Below the pieces are notes generated by a model, which was given only the letters and a program-made list of their open reading frames with translations, had not been told where the DNA came from and did not search any database. Of a DNA stretch of 64,000 nucleotides, positions 21,303 to 30,807 are shown in pieces. Positions within the stretch are counted from its first letter, which is position 1. Every line of letters begins with the position of its first letter. The stretch is from contig WOFQ01000001.1 in NCBI GenBank assembly GCA_012184525.1, positions 1,488,001 through 1,552,000 of the forward strand. The letters run 5' to 3'. Made by a program: the position numbers and the translations under genes. This DNA is from Xenoacremonium recifei (Eukaryota; Ascomycota; Sordariomycetes; Hypocreales; Nectriaceae).

Positions 21303-23944
21303 GGTGTTGACCGGATGTCTTTGTTCCCGAGAGACCAATGAAAGATATCACAAGAGACCAACGGTCAGGTACAGAGTATGGAAGAATCAGAACCTTGGGG
21401 AAAACAGAATTTTCGCATCAATCCACCACAAAGGGGCCTCGTCTCCTCTTTATAACATGCCAACCCCGCCCCTGCCCCAGACCTCTCTCCTCTTTCCCCT
21501 CAAGTCTCCATGATTTGTGATGTGATGGCCTCTGTCTGGGACCTCGGAGCTCCGTCTTCCCGTTTGGGCTGGAAACGGCAAATATTCCGTTGGGTGTTGT
21601 TGAGTTGGGGGTGGGCAGAGCGCGGAGACTGGATGTGATGAACATTGTTGGTGGTATTGACCCACGGGACTAGCCAGAGATGAGCAATGGGGAGCTCGAT
21701 GATGGACAATGGCCGCGGATCTGGGCCAATCCAGCGGACGAGAGTTGACTTGAATTGACTTTGGTTGATTGGCATACCTTGCGAGACACACTGGAGCTTG
21801 GTCCGCAAAGTCCGTTCACAGCGTGGATGTCCAATCCAGTACGGAGCCAAGAGCTCACACGAGATGGAGACCCGCACGCGGTTTGCGGCTCCGTGGTTTG
21901 TTCAGCAGCTTTACCGAGCTGCAAGCCGTGAGTCCATGACCAGCACGGCTAGTCGGATCCCCGCGCGCGCAAGTCTTCATCCCATCGTCGGCCCTGGTCA
22001 TGTCCGCGATATAGCCTATAGCCATATGTAATGGTGTGTAATCCAGCCAGCTGAGCGGTGGTTGGGGTCGAGAGGGGGGGAGGGTCAAGCTCTCAGTGGA
22101 TATCATGTTGCTCAGGTTGTGCCGTTGGCTGCCCTCGGATGGAGGGGTCGAGCGGTTTGGGAATAACACACACACGCCCAATGCAACCGGCAGTTGCTTT
22201 GAGGAATTGATCGATGCTCTCCCTGTGCGGTGAAGTCATTCCCGGAACTTTTGACGCACGAGTGAGCCAATATACTCCAAAGAAGGCCAAGCTGGCCAAG
22301 CAGGCATCATCCAAGTGCACGGCATGAACAGCTGCTGGGTTTCTCCAAGAGCCGACCTGCCGACTGACAGTGCAACGCAAGGGCTCAGAGATTTCCACCG
22401 CACGATGCTCCGCTCTCTGACATCACGCCCGCCCGTCGCGACGAAGGGAAGGGGGTTGTCTGATCAGGCGACGGAAGTCTTCCGCCAGCAAAAACAAATC
22501 TGGTCCACCACTCCATTCTTCGGCGCCTCTCAGGGTCGAGAACGGCCGAGGACGGGGAAATCGTCAGAGCTGCCAGTCTCCTCATCGTTGGTTGGTCCCG
22601 GATTCATTGTCTGTTGGTCCTTGCCGCCCCCTCACACCCCAGAGGATGCCTCGCCCCATGTTTACCCCAAGGCTTGGAGATACAGCAGTGAGGAGAAGGC
22701 TCGACAGTGCTTGAGTTTTGGAGACCAGCGTCTGTCTTACTCAATGCGGGCGTGGCGCAGGTCCGGATCCGACATGGAACGTGGCGGCGGGCGCCGATGA
22801 CACCAACCGAAGCAGCCGGTGGTTATTCCCGCTTGGCATCCAGCATCCTCGGTGCTCAGCTCTCGCACAGACGGATATTCGGTAATAAGTAGTCGCGATA
22901 TCAGAGTAGCCGAGACAATGTTGCCTCTGATATGGCCATGAGGCGATGTTTATACTGGCGTCATTCGGAATCCTCCGTTTTGCCTCTCAGTCTGTTGGGT
23001 TGTTGATTGTTGAATCGTGCTGTTGGCACTAGCCAGCCAGCGAACAGTGAGGCCTCAGAGCCCCAGCCGTTCATCCCAACCCAGATCGAGTGGTCAGGGC
23101 ATGTGCAAGGTCATGGTGCGATCGAGAGTCATGGGTCGCGAGATCTCGGCAATGACACCCCTTCTGAGATGAGGGTGTTCTTGGCGGCTTCTTGGTTCAT
23201 CAACGAACTGAGTATTGCAGTCAAGAGTCATAAAGACACGAAGGATCGAGGATGGAAGACGGAGCCTCTTTCTATCTTTCTCGGCTCTTCTTATCGATAA
23301 GGCGCACTTCTTGCCGCGGGAATCCACGATGTCATTCGGGATAACGATAAGCGCGACAAGTCCAAGTGATCTTGTAAAACACACAAAGTCGGTAAGGGTT
23401 ACTGTTGCATTTACGAAAAGAAATAAGAATAATACCTAGAATTTAGTGAGACATACCCAGTCAAAAGGTAAAGGGCAGTTCAAATCATATAGAAACACAG
23501 AGCTGGATGATGATGGTGATGGTGATGATGATGGTAATCTTCAATTCATACCCATATTTCCTCGGACGGTAAATGCGCGGTAGAAGTACCATGCCATGAT
23601 GGACTATTCGACGGAGACATAAATCGTGAGCCAAAAATGACTTTAGCAATACTTGTGAAGCATCAAGGCCCAGCAAATATATCACTACTTGGCGTTAGCA
23701 TTTATTCTGCGTTTCGCTCTGCGGCGGCCCGTCTTATCTTATCGTGTCGATTAGTCCCGTTGATCGGCGACCACTGTGGGGTTCGGTCCCGTGAGCTGAA
23801 TTGCGGCCATTGACTTCAATGACTCCATCCCGAGCCTACTTACGACCTCAAGCTTGCTCACACGACAGCTACTTCTAGCCCTGCCTACCATGACCTCGCC
23901 GTCCTGAGGCCTTTGCCCCTCTGATATCAAACTCTCCCTCCGCA
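21303..23944. other. Large divergent intergenic region, 2.6 kb
   Basis: No gene can be supported between the acetate transporter and the J-protein gene. Frames such as 22315-22800 (+) have no domain, overlap equally long antisense frames and lack splice-supported extensions. A GAT/GGT microsatellite lies at 23506-23534. The region around 21.5-22.9 kb is of normal GC, so this looks like promoter or unique spacer rather than a decayed transposon. Confidence 0.45.
23506..23534. repeat. Trinucleotide microsatellite (GAT/GGT)
   Basis: An uninterrupted run of GAT with GGT variants, about nine to ten units, non-coding. Confidence 0.85.
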
Positions 23945-24820
23945 ATGCCTTTCAAGAAGCCCGCAATTCTGCTCTGCTCTTCCAATCCGCTGCAGAATGT
24001 TGCACCGATACCTTCGATAACGTCATCCCTCGGTCGCCGACCATCGCCACGAACAGCGTCTTCGGCAGAACCCGACCGTCGATATGCCTCGACGACCCAT
24101 CACGGCCGCGGTCATGGCTCCTTTCCGGACTCGGTGCCCGAGTGGCCCAAGTCTCAGTATCCGTCACCGTACGACATCTTTGCCATGAACAAAGATGCGC
24201 CCTATACGAAGCACCGTTTCCACCAGCTTGTCAAGCTCTACCACCCGGACAAGCACTCCCATTCCTCTGCTCTCGACCACATCCCGCACGCGACTCGTGT
24301 CGAACGCTACCGTCTCATTGTCGCGGCTCATGACCTCCTCAGTGACCCCTCCCGGCGGCAACTCTACGATCTTCATGGGGCCGGCTGGACCGGCGGCAAG
24401 CCCCAGACGCTCCATGAGTCGATGCGCCAAGCCGACCGCTCATGGCGGTATCAACCGGGAAATGCTGCTCATAATGCGACTTGGGAGGATTGGGAGAAGT
24501 GGTACGACGCTCGTGACGGCAAGCCGCGCGAGCCGGTCTATATGTCCAATGGCCTGTTCGCGTCACTGGTCGTCATGATGTGCATGGTAGGAGCTCTGGC
24601 ACAGATGAATCGCGCGAGCGAGTCGGGCGCCGAATACATGGAGATGCGAAATCAGTCGAACCAGGCCATCGGTATGCAGATGGCGCAGATGTCCCAAAGA
24701 GCCGCTGGTCGGTCCAAGAACGAGAGGGTCGACACCTTCTTGAGGGAGAGAGAGAATGTGGCATATGAGTTTGTGCCGAGTAAGTATGAAGGTTATGATC
24801 CAGAGGAAGGCAAAGCGTGA
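23945..24820 (+). CDS. J-domain (DnaJ) protein, probably mitochondrial and membrane-anchored
   Basis: A single exon of 291 residues. A basic, Ser-rich N-terminus (IPSITSSLGRRPSPRTAS, DRRYAST) looks like a mitochondrial presequence. The J domain runs from about residue 75 (YPSPYDIFAMNKDAPYTKHRF) and contains the essential HPD tripeptide in KLYHPDKH, ending RRQLYDLHGAGW. A single hydrophobic segment follows at about residues 203-222 (FASLVVMMCMVGALAQM), then a charged tail. J proteins stimulate the ATPase of Hsp70. There is no zinc-finger or substrate-binding domain, so it is a class C J protein, probably recruiting Hsp70 to a membrane. Location is inferred. Confidence 0.88.
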   Translation: MPFKKPAILLCSSNPLQNVAPIPSITSSLGRRPSPRTASSAEPDRRYASTTHHGRGHGSFPDSVPEWPKSQYPSPYDIFAMNKDAPYTKHRFHQLVKLYHPDKHSHSSALDHIPHATRVERYRLIVAAHDLLSDPSRRQLYDLHGAGWTGGKPQTLHESMRQADRSWRYQPGNAAHNATWEDWEKWYDARDGKPREPVYMSNGLFASLVVMMCMVGALAQMNRASESGAEYMEMRNQSNQAIGMQMAQMSQRAAGRSKNERVDTFLRERENVAYEFVPSKYEGYDPEEGKA

Positions 24821-25766
24821 GCAGAAGCTGTCGCTATGTCGAGGCGCTTCTCTGTTAGTGCAGCAAGAGAAATGATTATGAGCATTGCATGAATGCCCTT
24901 ATGTACAAAATCTGTATTAATGAAATCCCATATCAACATGATTAGAACACCCGCAAATACCGAGCTGTGACCATATTCAGGTTCACTCTCATGTAGCGCC
25001 CAACCGTCCCGGGTTCTTTTTCTCTGTTAGTATATCTGTAGGGCGGAGTTCTTGCAGTCTAGATAGAATCAACCGTTTCGCCATTGCAGTCTTTAAGCCC
25101 TTCCAAGAAGGTCATCTTAGATGTCCAATTATTCTTACAGACTCTTCATATCGTTCTTTTCCATCCACTCTGATTCAACCCGGTCAGTCTTTATTGTTCG
25201 TAGCTTTACACGGTAGACTGGTAATTATTTCCGTTAAGGGATTTGTTTAGACCCTAAAGTCAATGTAACCATTACCCAAATACAGTGTACCACTCAACCC
25301 CCATACATAATCCAAATCCCTAATCTAACCATAGACTTAGACCACCAATATTCTGTCCCGCCTTTTCGATCCCCGTCATCATGGCCTCGGAGTACAGTCT
25401 CCCGTTCTACAATGACTCAACTCGGAACATTAGCAATATCCGTGCAACCGGATTTCGACCCAATTGGACCATTTTCAGCCGGTTTGCCGGCCCGGGACTG
25501 CGATAGGTGATCATGAGGCCGAAATGCTCCCCGAAGAATTGCCGTACGGTGAACAGCATTCGTCAGACCAGGATACGGCTTCATGGTTTACGGCCTGACA
25601 TGCTATCGTCTCTGGATATAGTCGGAGATGATCGGATGGTAAATGGCTTATTTGGGGTCTCAAAGTGTGTCTTCCAGAAGGCGCCACCCTGCAAAACAAA
25701 CATCAATCTCGAATCTCCGTTCGCGAAATATAGTCTCAGTAACCGAAAGTCGAGTCTATCTCTACG
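24821..25766. other. Intergenic region with a telomere-like tract
   Basis: 946 bp, AT-rich in its first half. It contains a degenerate telomere-like tract at about 25250-25335. A 41-codon frame begins at ATG 25380, but nothing beyond its openness supports it. The last 250 bp should hold the promoter of the DUF1479 gene. Confidence 0.45.
25250..25335. repeat. Degenerate interstitial telomere-like tract (CCCTAA strand)
   Basis: CCCTAA occurs exactly at about 25252 and 25318. Between them are TGTAACC, TTACCC, CTCAACCCCC, CATAATCC, AAATCCC and TAATCTAACC units that read as one- or two-base variants. Non-coding and similar in texture to the tract at 12.4 kb. Confidence 0.55.
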
Positions 25767-27194
25767 ATGGAATGTCTCCCCACGAAATCGGTACGGAAGA
25801 GCATGTTTGCTTGTACAACTGAACCCCTGCCTCTCACTTCACGATTTCAGCAGATCAAACGGGGCCTAGTTTCTGGGAAAGAAAAGGAGGTCACTGAATC
25901 TTGGCACAGACTTCTAGTCGAATTGAAGAAGGAGATTGAGTGTGTTTCAGAGAAAGGCTCTGATATTTTCCCAACAATTCACTTTGATCAACTCGACGAA
26001 CCAAACCTGTGGAACGATTTCGCATCGAGGTTAAGACAAAGAGGATGCGCCGTCATCCAAAGTGTCGTCCCTCGGGCAGAAGCTGCACAATGGAAGTCGG
26101 ATCTCGATGTATATATTGACAAAGACCCCCGAAATCGACTCTTACCAACTTATGATACGCATCTTTACGGTGTCTATTGGTCTCCCCCGCAGATCAAGGC
26201 TCGGGCACATCCGAATGTTTTCAAGACGCAGCGCCTCTTGATGAAGCTTTGGAAGTCCTCAGACCCGGAAGCTATGGTCAGCCCGAACTTCCCAATTGCT
26301 TATGCAGACCGGCTGCGGATTAGGAACCCCAGTGATCCTCCATGCTCCATTGGCATATATGTCGACGGAGGCAGTGTCGAGCGCTGGGAGCCTGACGGCT
26401 ATGGTCTTGGCTCAACTTTCGACAGTATCTGGAAAGGTCGATGGGAAAAATACGATCCGTGGGAGAGCAGCTCTCGCTTGAAAGTGAACAGCGACCTCTA
26501 TAACTCTGATGGGATATGTACCGTTTTCCGTATGCTCCAAGGATGGCTATCACTTAGCACTATCCCGCCTCACGAATCACCCCTATCTCTCTGCCCGATG
26601 TTCCGACTCACGACAGCGTACCTTCTCCTCCGTCCGTTCTTCATCCCTCTCGAAAACACACCTTCTCACCCTGACTTTCTCTCCCCTGCGAATTGGGTCC
26701 TAGAATGGCCCCCTTCGTCCAACATCCATGGCGCCCTCCCCTCGTATCCGCAAGAGCTCAACGACGCCCTTCATCCTCATTTACAACTCCATCGCAGCCT
26801 TACACCGCCTCCGCAGCTCAATCCAGGGGATTACCTCATATGGCATCCAGATGGTGTCTACGCCTTGGACCGCGCCACCTATCCAGACCGACCCAGCATC
26901 GCCACGTTGTACCTCCCGGCCTCCCCCCTAACACCGGCTAACGCTCTCTACCTCTCACACCAACGCAAAACCTTTCTTTCGGGCGAGTCAACCCCCGACT
27001 TCAGCAAGCCTAACGGTGAGACTGTACCCTGTAGCAGAGAATTCCGTGTCCAGCAAGTTAGCAATGCTGGCGGGGACGAGGGTCTACGGGCCATGGGTCT
27101 GTTACCTTGGGACGAGGACGAGGCTACTAATGAGATGGAGGAGCGACTACTAGAGGTTTCAAACGGGATTCTTTTCCCAGAAAGATTTGATTGA
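25767..27194 (+). CDS. DUF1479 (YbiU-like) protein, possible inactive 2-oxoglutarate oxygenase homologue
   Basis: A single exon of 475 residues. It matches the DUF1479 family: LTSRFQQIKRGLVSG at the start, RLRQRGCAVIQSVVP, LYGVYWSPPQIKARAHPN, YADRLRIRNPSD, VDGGSVERWEPDGYG, FRMLQGWLS and GDYLIWHPDG. The bacterial member YbiU is regarded as having an Fe(II)/2-oxoglutarate oxygenase-type fold. In the members I remember, the residue before VDGG is His (the HxD metal motif) and the C-terminal segment carries a further His. Here these positions read IYVDGG and GVYALD, both Tyr. That suggests loss of metal binding, but it rests on memory of the family. Function of the family is unknown. Confidence 0.85.
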   Translation: MECLPTKSVRKSMFACTTEPLPLTSRFQQIKRGLVSGKEKEVTESWHRLLVELKKEIECVSEKGSDIFPTIHFDQLDEPNLWNDFASRLRQRGCAVIQSVVPRAEAAQWKSDLDVYIDKDPRNRLLPTYDTHLYGVYWSPPQIKARAHPNVFKTQRLLMKLWKSSDPEAMVSPNFPIAYADRLRIRNPSDPPCSIGIYVDGGSVERWEPDGYGLGSTFDSIWKGRWEKYDPWESSSRLKVNSDLYNSDGICTVFRMLQGWLSLSTIPPHESPLSLCPMFRLTTAYLLLRPFFIPLENTPSHPDFLSPANWVLEWPPSSNIHGALPSYPQELNDALHPHLQLHRSLTPPPQLNPGDYLIWHPDGVYALDRATYPDRPSIATLYLPASPLTPANALYLSHQRKTFLSGESTPDFSKPNGETVPCSREFRVQQVSNAGGDEGLRAMGLLPWDEDEATNEMEERLLEVSNGILFPERFD

Positions 27195-27368
27195 TTTCCC
27201 ATTAGGTTAGAGCAGGGGGGAGGACGAAAGAAGGTCTATATTGTTTACATAAAATCTTTCTTACTATTCCCACTACTTTTTCCTATTATTTATACATGAT
27301 CCATTGATGTGGACAAAAATTGACGTGCTCTGAACAAGGTCCTGAATACCGGAAAGACTGCTAGAGAC

Positions 27369-28272
27369 CTAGGTTTTTGATCGTTTGGATCGTCGAAGCG
27401 GGGGATCGCTATGAGATCCAACATCAGTCGGCACAGGTTTAGCCTCTGCTTTGCGTTTTGCGGGAACCCGCGGTTGGCTCTTAGGCTTGGCTTTTGGTGT
27501 AGTTGAGTCTTTGCCTGTCTCCGTTTGCTTCATCAAAACGTAGGCTACTTTCTCGATATCCGTAGCGGATGCGCCGATCCGCTCAGACAGATCTTGAGCG
27601 CTGGAGCGCAGACTCGTGTACTCTTTGGCATTGTACTTGATGGGGCTTTTCTGGCCGTCGCAACAAAGCCAGTAGAAGGCTTCATCAGAGAAGAAGATGA
27701 CTCTATCCGGATCATGAACGGTGAGCAATAGCGAAGCAGTGGCCGGGCCTATCCCTTTCAACCTGGTTAAGATATCAAGGGCGCCTTGGGCATCTGAGCT
27801 CTTTCGATATTCCGCCAAGGCTGTCTGGATGGTTTCTGTGACGAACTTGGGATCGTTGGAAGAGACAAGCTTCATGAGAGTTGGCCTGAATTTACCATGT
27901 CGCCTAGAATGGAGGTAAGCACCTTCCTGTCCGGTGGTAGAGAGGATGAAAAGCATACAGCTTCCATTCGACCAATGTTTTAACATCGTCGTGGGTCATC
28001 GCAAGTTTTGAGCTCTTGGTACTGAAAACGTCGACCGCCTCATGGTAGCGGTAAGTATCGAGTTGTTGCAACGTCTTTTGGCCGTCCTTCGCTTTTCAAG
28101 AGTGAGTAAGATTGACTACTAAAATTACGATATTTGCACTTTGGTTTCTGATTGACCTACCACCTTTCGCCGCCGATATCTCTTCAATGAGGCGGGGATA
28201 CTCCGCGAGCAGCTCCCCGAAGCGTTCTTTGCTAATCTTCCCAGCCGGGGGAATAGCAGACTTGGATGTCAT
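27369..28272 (-). CDS. Fungal helix-hairpin-helix (HhH) protein, DNA-glycosylase-like core, uncharacterised
   Basis: Three exons (28161-28272, 27959-28091, 27369-27903) join in frame to 259 residues. A helix-hairpin-helix is plain at about residues 120-140 (ILTRLKGIGPATASLLLTV). About a dozen residues later comes FFSDEAFYW, where HhH-GPD DNA glycosylases have their catalytic Asp. The upstream part is helical (GELLAEYPRLIEEIS, TLVEWKLRHGKFRPTL). The C-terminus is basic and proline-rich with a likely nuclear signal (RKAEAKP, LRRSKRSKT). I recognise a conserved ascomycete protein without a characterised function. A DNA-binding or base-excision role is inference. The ATG at 28272 was chosen; an in-frame ATG at 28332 would add 20 residues. 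It converges on the DUF1479 gene with 174 bp between. Confidence 0.82.
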
Positions 28273-29126
28273 TTCACTTTCTGGGGGAAGGTTTCGATGT
28301 TGCGAAAATAATGTCGGCGGCTGTGCCTTCATGAATGCAAGGCCTTTCTCGGTGTACTCCCTCGCTAGAGCATGCGTGAATCCAGACGCGTTGCTACCTA
28401 TTCGCCCGTGGATTCCGAGAGAGAAAAAGATTTGCACAGTAGGGTGAAATGCTAAGAGTTTTGATTTCTTTCCTCCCTTTGTCTTCAAGAGTATGGGTTA
28501 GGAAATGGTCTGAAGTTTGAAAGCTGGATGATGAATGAGCAATAGAAGGGTGCTGCCCCAGAGTGACGCGACTGCTATTTTAGGGGTCTGTCTGACTATC
28601 GCGCCCCCAACCATTGGCTAGCAAGCTAGCTACCCACCATACCCAGGGAGCAACCACGCAAAAGTCATCCTGGGCAAAACATTTAATCAGTTCAGTGACT
28701 ATCATAAAAAGCGCGGATCACGGATCACAGAGCTGAAGCAAATCATTGAGAGGTTAGAGGAGGAAGACTTAGAATGACCAGGAATCAAGCATTGATATAC
28801 GGAAAGCCAATATCATGGCTTCCAATCTTCCCATAGTACATATAAATGTCTTTTTCGCATACTCGACCGAGTCCAGAACTCCCATTGCATCACCTAGCCA
28901 TAATTTACAACTTCATGAGTGCCACCCATGAATCCGTCCAGCCATGACCAGCAACATTTTCAATTTTCCTCTTCCTTCCATCTCCAAGCTATGCTCGACT
29001 GTGGGCATCGACTCCGCCATCAGCTTACCCCAAAGTTTCCACCAGACCAGAAGGTTAGGCCAGGAATTCGCGAAGTGACTAGTTCTAGTCGTCCTTAAAG
29101 TCCTTCGTGTCTACCATGCAGATATC
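28273..29126. other. Intergenic region between HhH gene and BAP31-like gene
   Basis: 854 bp holding the HhH gene promoter and the 3' end of the BAP31-like gene. It contains the second copy of the short dispersed element at 28590. No further gene is visible. Confidence 0.45.
28590..28633 (+). repeat. Dispersed short element, copy 2 (GTCTGACTATCGCG core)
   Basis: GTCTGACTATCGCG at 28590-28603, then CCCCCAACCATTGGCTAGCAAGCTAGC. It shares the 14-mer and a similar downstream part with 19081. The downstream part contains ATTGG (CCAAT box on the reverse strand) and a GCTAGC-spaced inverted repeat. Confidence 0.5.
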
Positions 29127-29964
29127 CTATTTCCCCTTGCGGCCCTCGCCGTCGATCTGGGTAGCGCCATACTTGTCGGCGAGCTCATCGTAAGACTTGT
29201 GAAGCTGCTCGCTCTGCTTCTTGAGAGTCTGCAGGTCCTGGTCCTTCTTGCGCAAATCCTCCTTGAGCTTGGCAATCTCACCGGCGTTGCCAGCAGCCGC
29301 GAGCTTCTCGCTCTCCTTGGTGTTCTGCTTGGTGCCCTCGTAGGTGCGGAGCTTGTCCTCGAGACGCATGACCTCGAGGATCATGACGTAGGTGCGGTTC
29401 AGGATGAGCGAGAGGAAAAGCGTGAAGCCGCAGAGGTACATGTTGCGCTGGGAGTAGAACTTGCGGGCCTGGACTTCGAGACGCTCATGGCCCATGACGG
29501 CACCGCTGTAGAGGCAACGTTAGACTGGATTTCAGAGAAGTTAAAGTATCGTTCGGGGATAGAAACGTACGTTCCGTGCTTAGCTTGTTCTGAGGCCGCG
29601 ACGAGTTCCTGCTGCACGCGATAGACGCGGTTGACGCTGTCGATGAAGAGGATCAGGATGAAGATGAAGGTAATCTTCATCCAGTATTGGATCTTGGCTA
29701 CTACAGGGTTCTCGGAAATGAAGCTATATCGAATACTCGTGTCAGCCCGCTCCTGTTTTCGTGGATTGGAATCGCCGGAATGGGTACGCACGTGAAGAGC
29801 TTCCGCTTGACGCCGAAGGGCAGAGGCAAGATGAGGAGCATGAACAGCGCCATCTCCAACACCAGGAGCACGAAGACCTATCCCAATCATCTTGTCAGTG
29901 CCGAGACTTCATCAAGACAAAGCATTGTTGATGGAGCGCGTACGAGAGTGTAGTAGAGCGTCAT
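29127..29964 (-). CDS. BAP31/Yet3-like endoplasmic reticulum membrane protein
   Basis: Four exons (29944-29964, 29792-29877, 29571-29723, 29127-29505) join in frame to 212 residues. The first exon has only seven codons. Three membrane helices occur in the first 130 residues (YYTLVFVLLVLEMALFMLLIL, YWMKITFIFILILFIDSV, MYLCGFTLFLSLILNRTYVM), as in BAP31 and yeast Yet1/Yet3. The cytosolic C-terminal part is a coiled coil (EIAKLKEDLRKKDQDLQTLKK) ending in a basic GRKGK, resembling a dilysine-type ER retrieval signal. BAP31 proteins act as ER export and quality-control factors for membrane proteins. Confidence 0.92.
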
Positions 29965-30807
29965 GGTGACGGACGGGCGGGGTAGCCAAACGTGCAACGA
30001 ATGGATGTGATGATTCGGAAGAAAGAAGACCTAAGAGTCGAATGTCGGGAGAGATGCTAAGTGTCGGAACTGAGCGATAGAGAAAGTGGGAGAAAGACCA
30101 CGAGAGAGGGGGGTTTTATTGTCGGATGCAGGTTTGCAGGAAGTGGAAAGGTGGTCCGTTGCCTTGCAAGCTGAAGGAGCTGGCGGGAGGTGTGAGCGAA
30201 TCGACAACGTCATCGCGTGTGGCTGGTGCGACGAGCTCGGCGGTACGCCAGTGGGGCGGCGGGGGGAGCTACTCCAACTGTGGCTTGACGGTCCAAGCAA
30301 CCAGCAGACGGCCAACCTCAACCGAGACACTCCAGCTGAGCAAATACACGCAACGAGACCTTATGAAGAGCTATAGTCAAACCAAAACTCAATTGCTACC
30401 TGAGTCATCTGCACTCCATATCCCTGCGCCTGAACCCTGCCGAAACCTGTCCCATCCCTGTTAAGGGTGCCCAAACCATAGCCCAAGAGGCCATCTGTCA
30501 TGATACCCCCATGTTCTGCTCAAGAGGGATTTAGGCAGCTCATGACTGGCGAATGATGGTATCCGCATTTCGTTCGCCTTCTCCCATGGCCATGGACTTA
30601 TTTGACTTCATAGCTTATGTTATTGATATGCGCCCACATAGTGAGCTGTAGATATTAAGTCGACCACCACCAACAAAACAACAAAAATTCACTTCTACCG
30701 CTCCATCCGCAAATTGTACAGATCAACAGGCATTGCCGGTGACCCGTTGAAGGATCATTTACGGCGAACCAACCGTTGATACAACCCCAAGGTTCCCCGA
30801 ATCTCCA
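29965..30807. other. Intergenic region between BAP31-like and KMT6 genes
   Basis: 843 bp containing the BAP31-like promoter and the KMT6 3' UTR. Short frames at 30.0-30.4 kb on both strands lack domains. A few CCCTG/AACC words near 30430-30480 are too scattered to call telomere-like. Confidence 0.4.

Noticed and set aside
22315..22800. 161-codon open frame in the 21.3-23.9 kb gap
   Set aside because: No domain, no conserved-looking segments, and overlapping frames of similar length on the other strand. Probably chance in GC-rich DNA.
23506..23534. GAT-type repeat as part of a CRISPR-like or structured array
   Set aside because: It is a simple microsatellite with no spacers; CRISPR arrays are not expected in fungi.
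25380..25505. 41-codon ATG frame just after the telomere-like tract
   Set aside because: Too short, no motif, and openness of this length is expected by chance.
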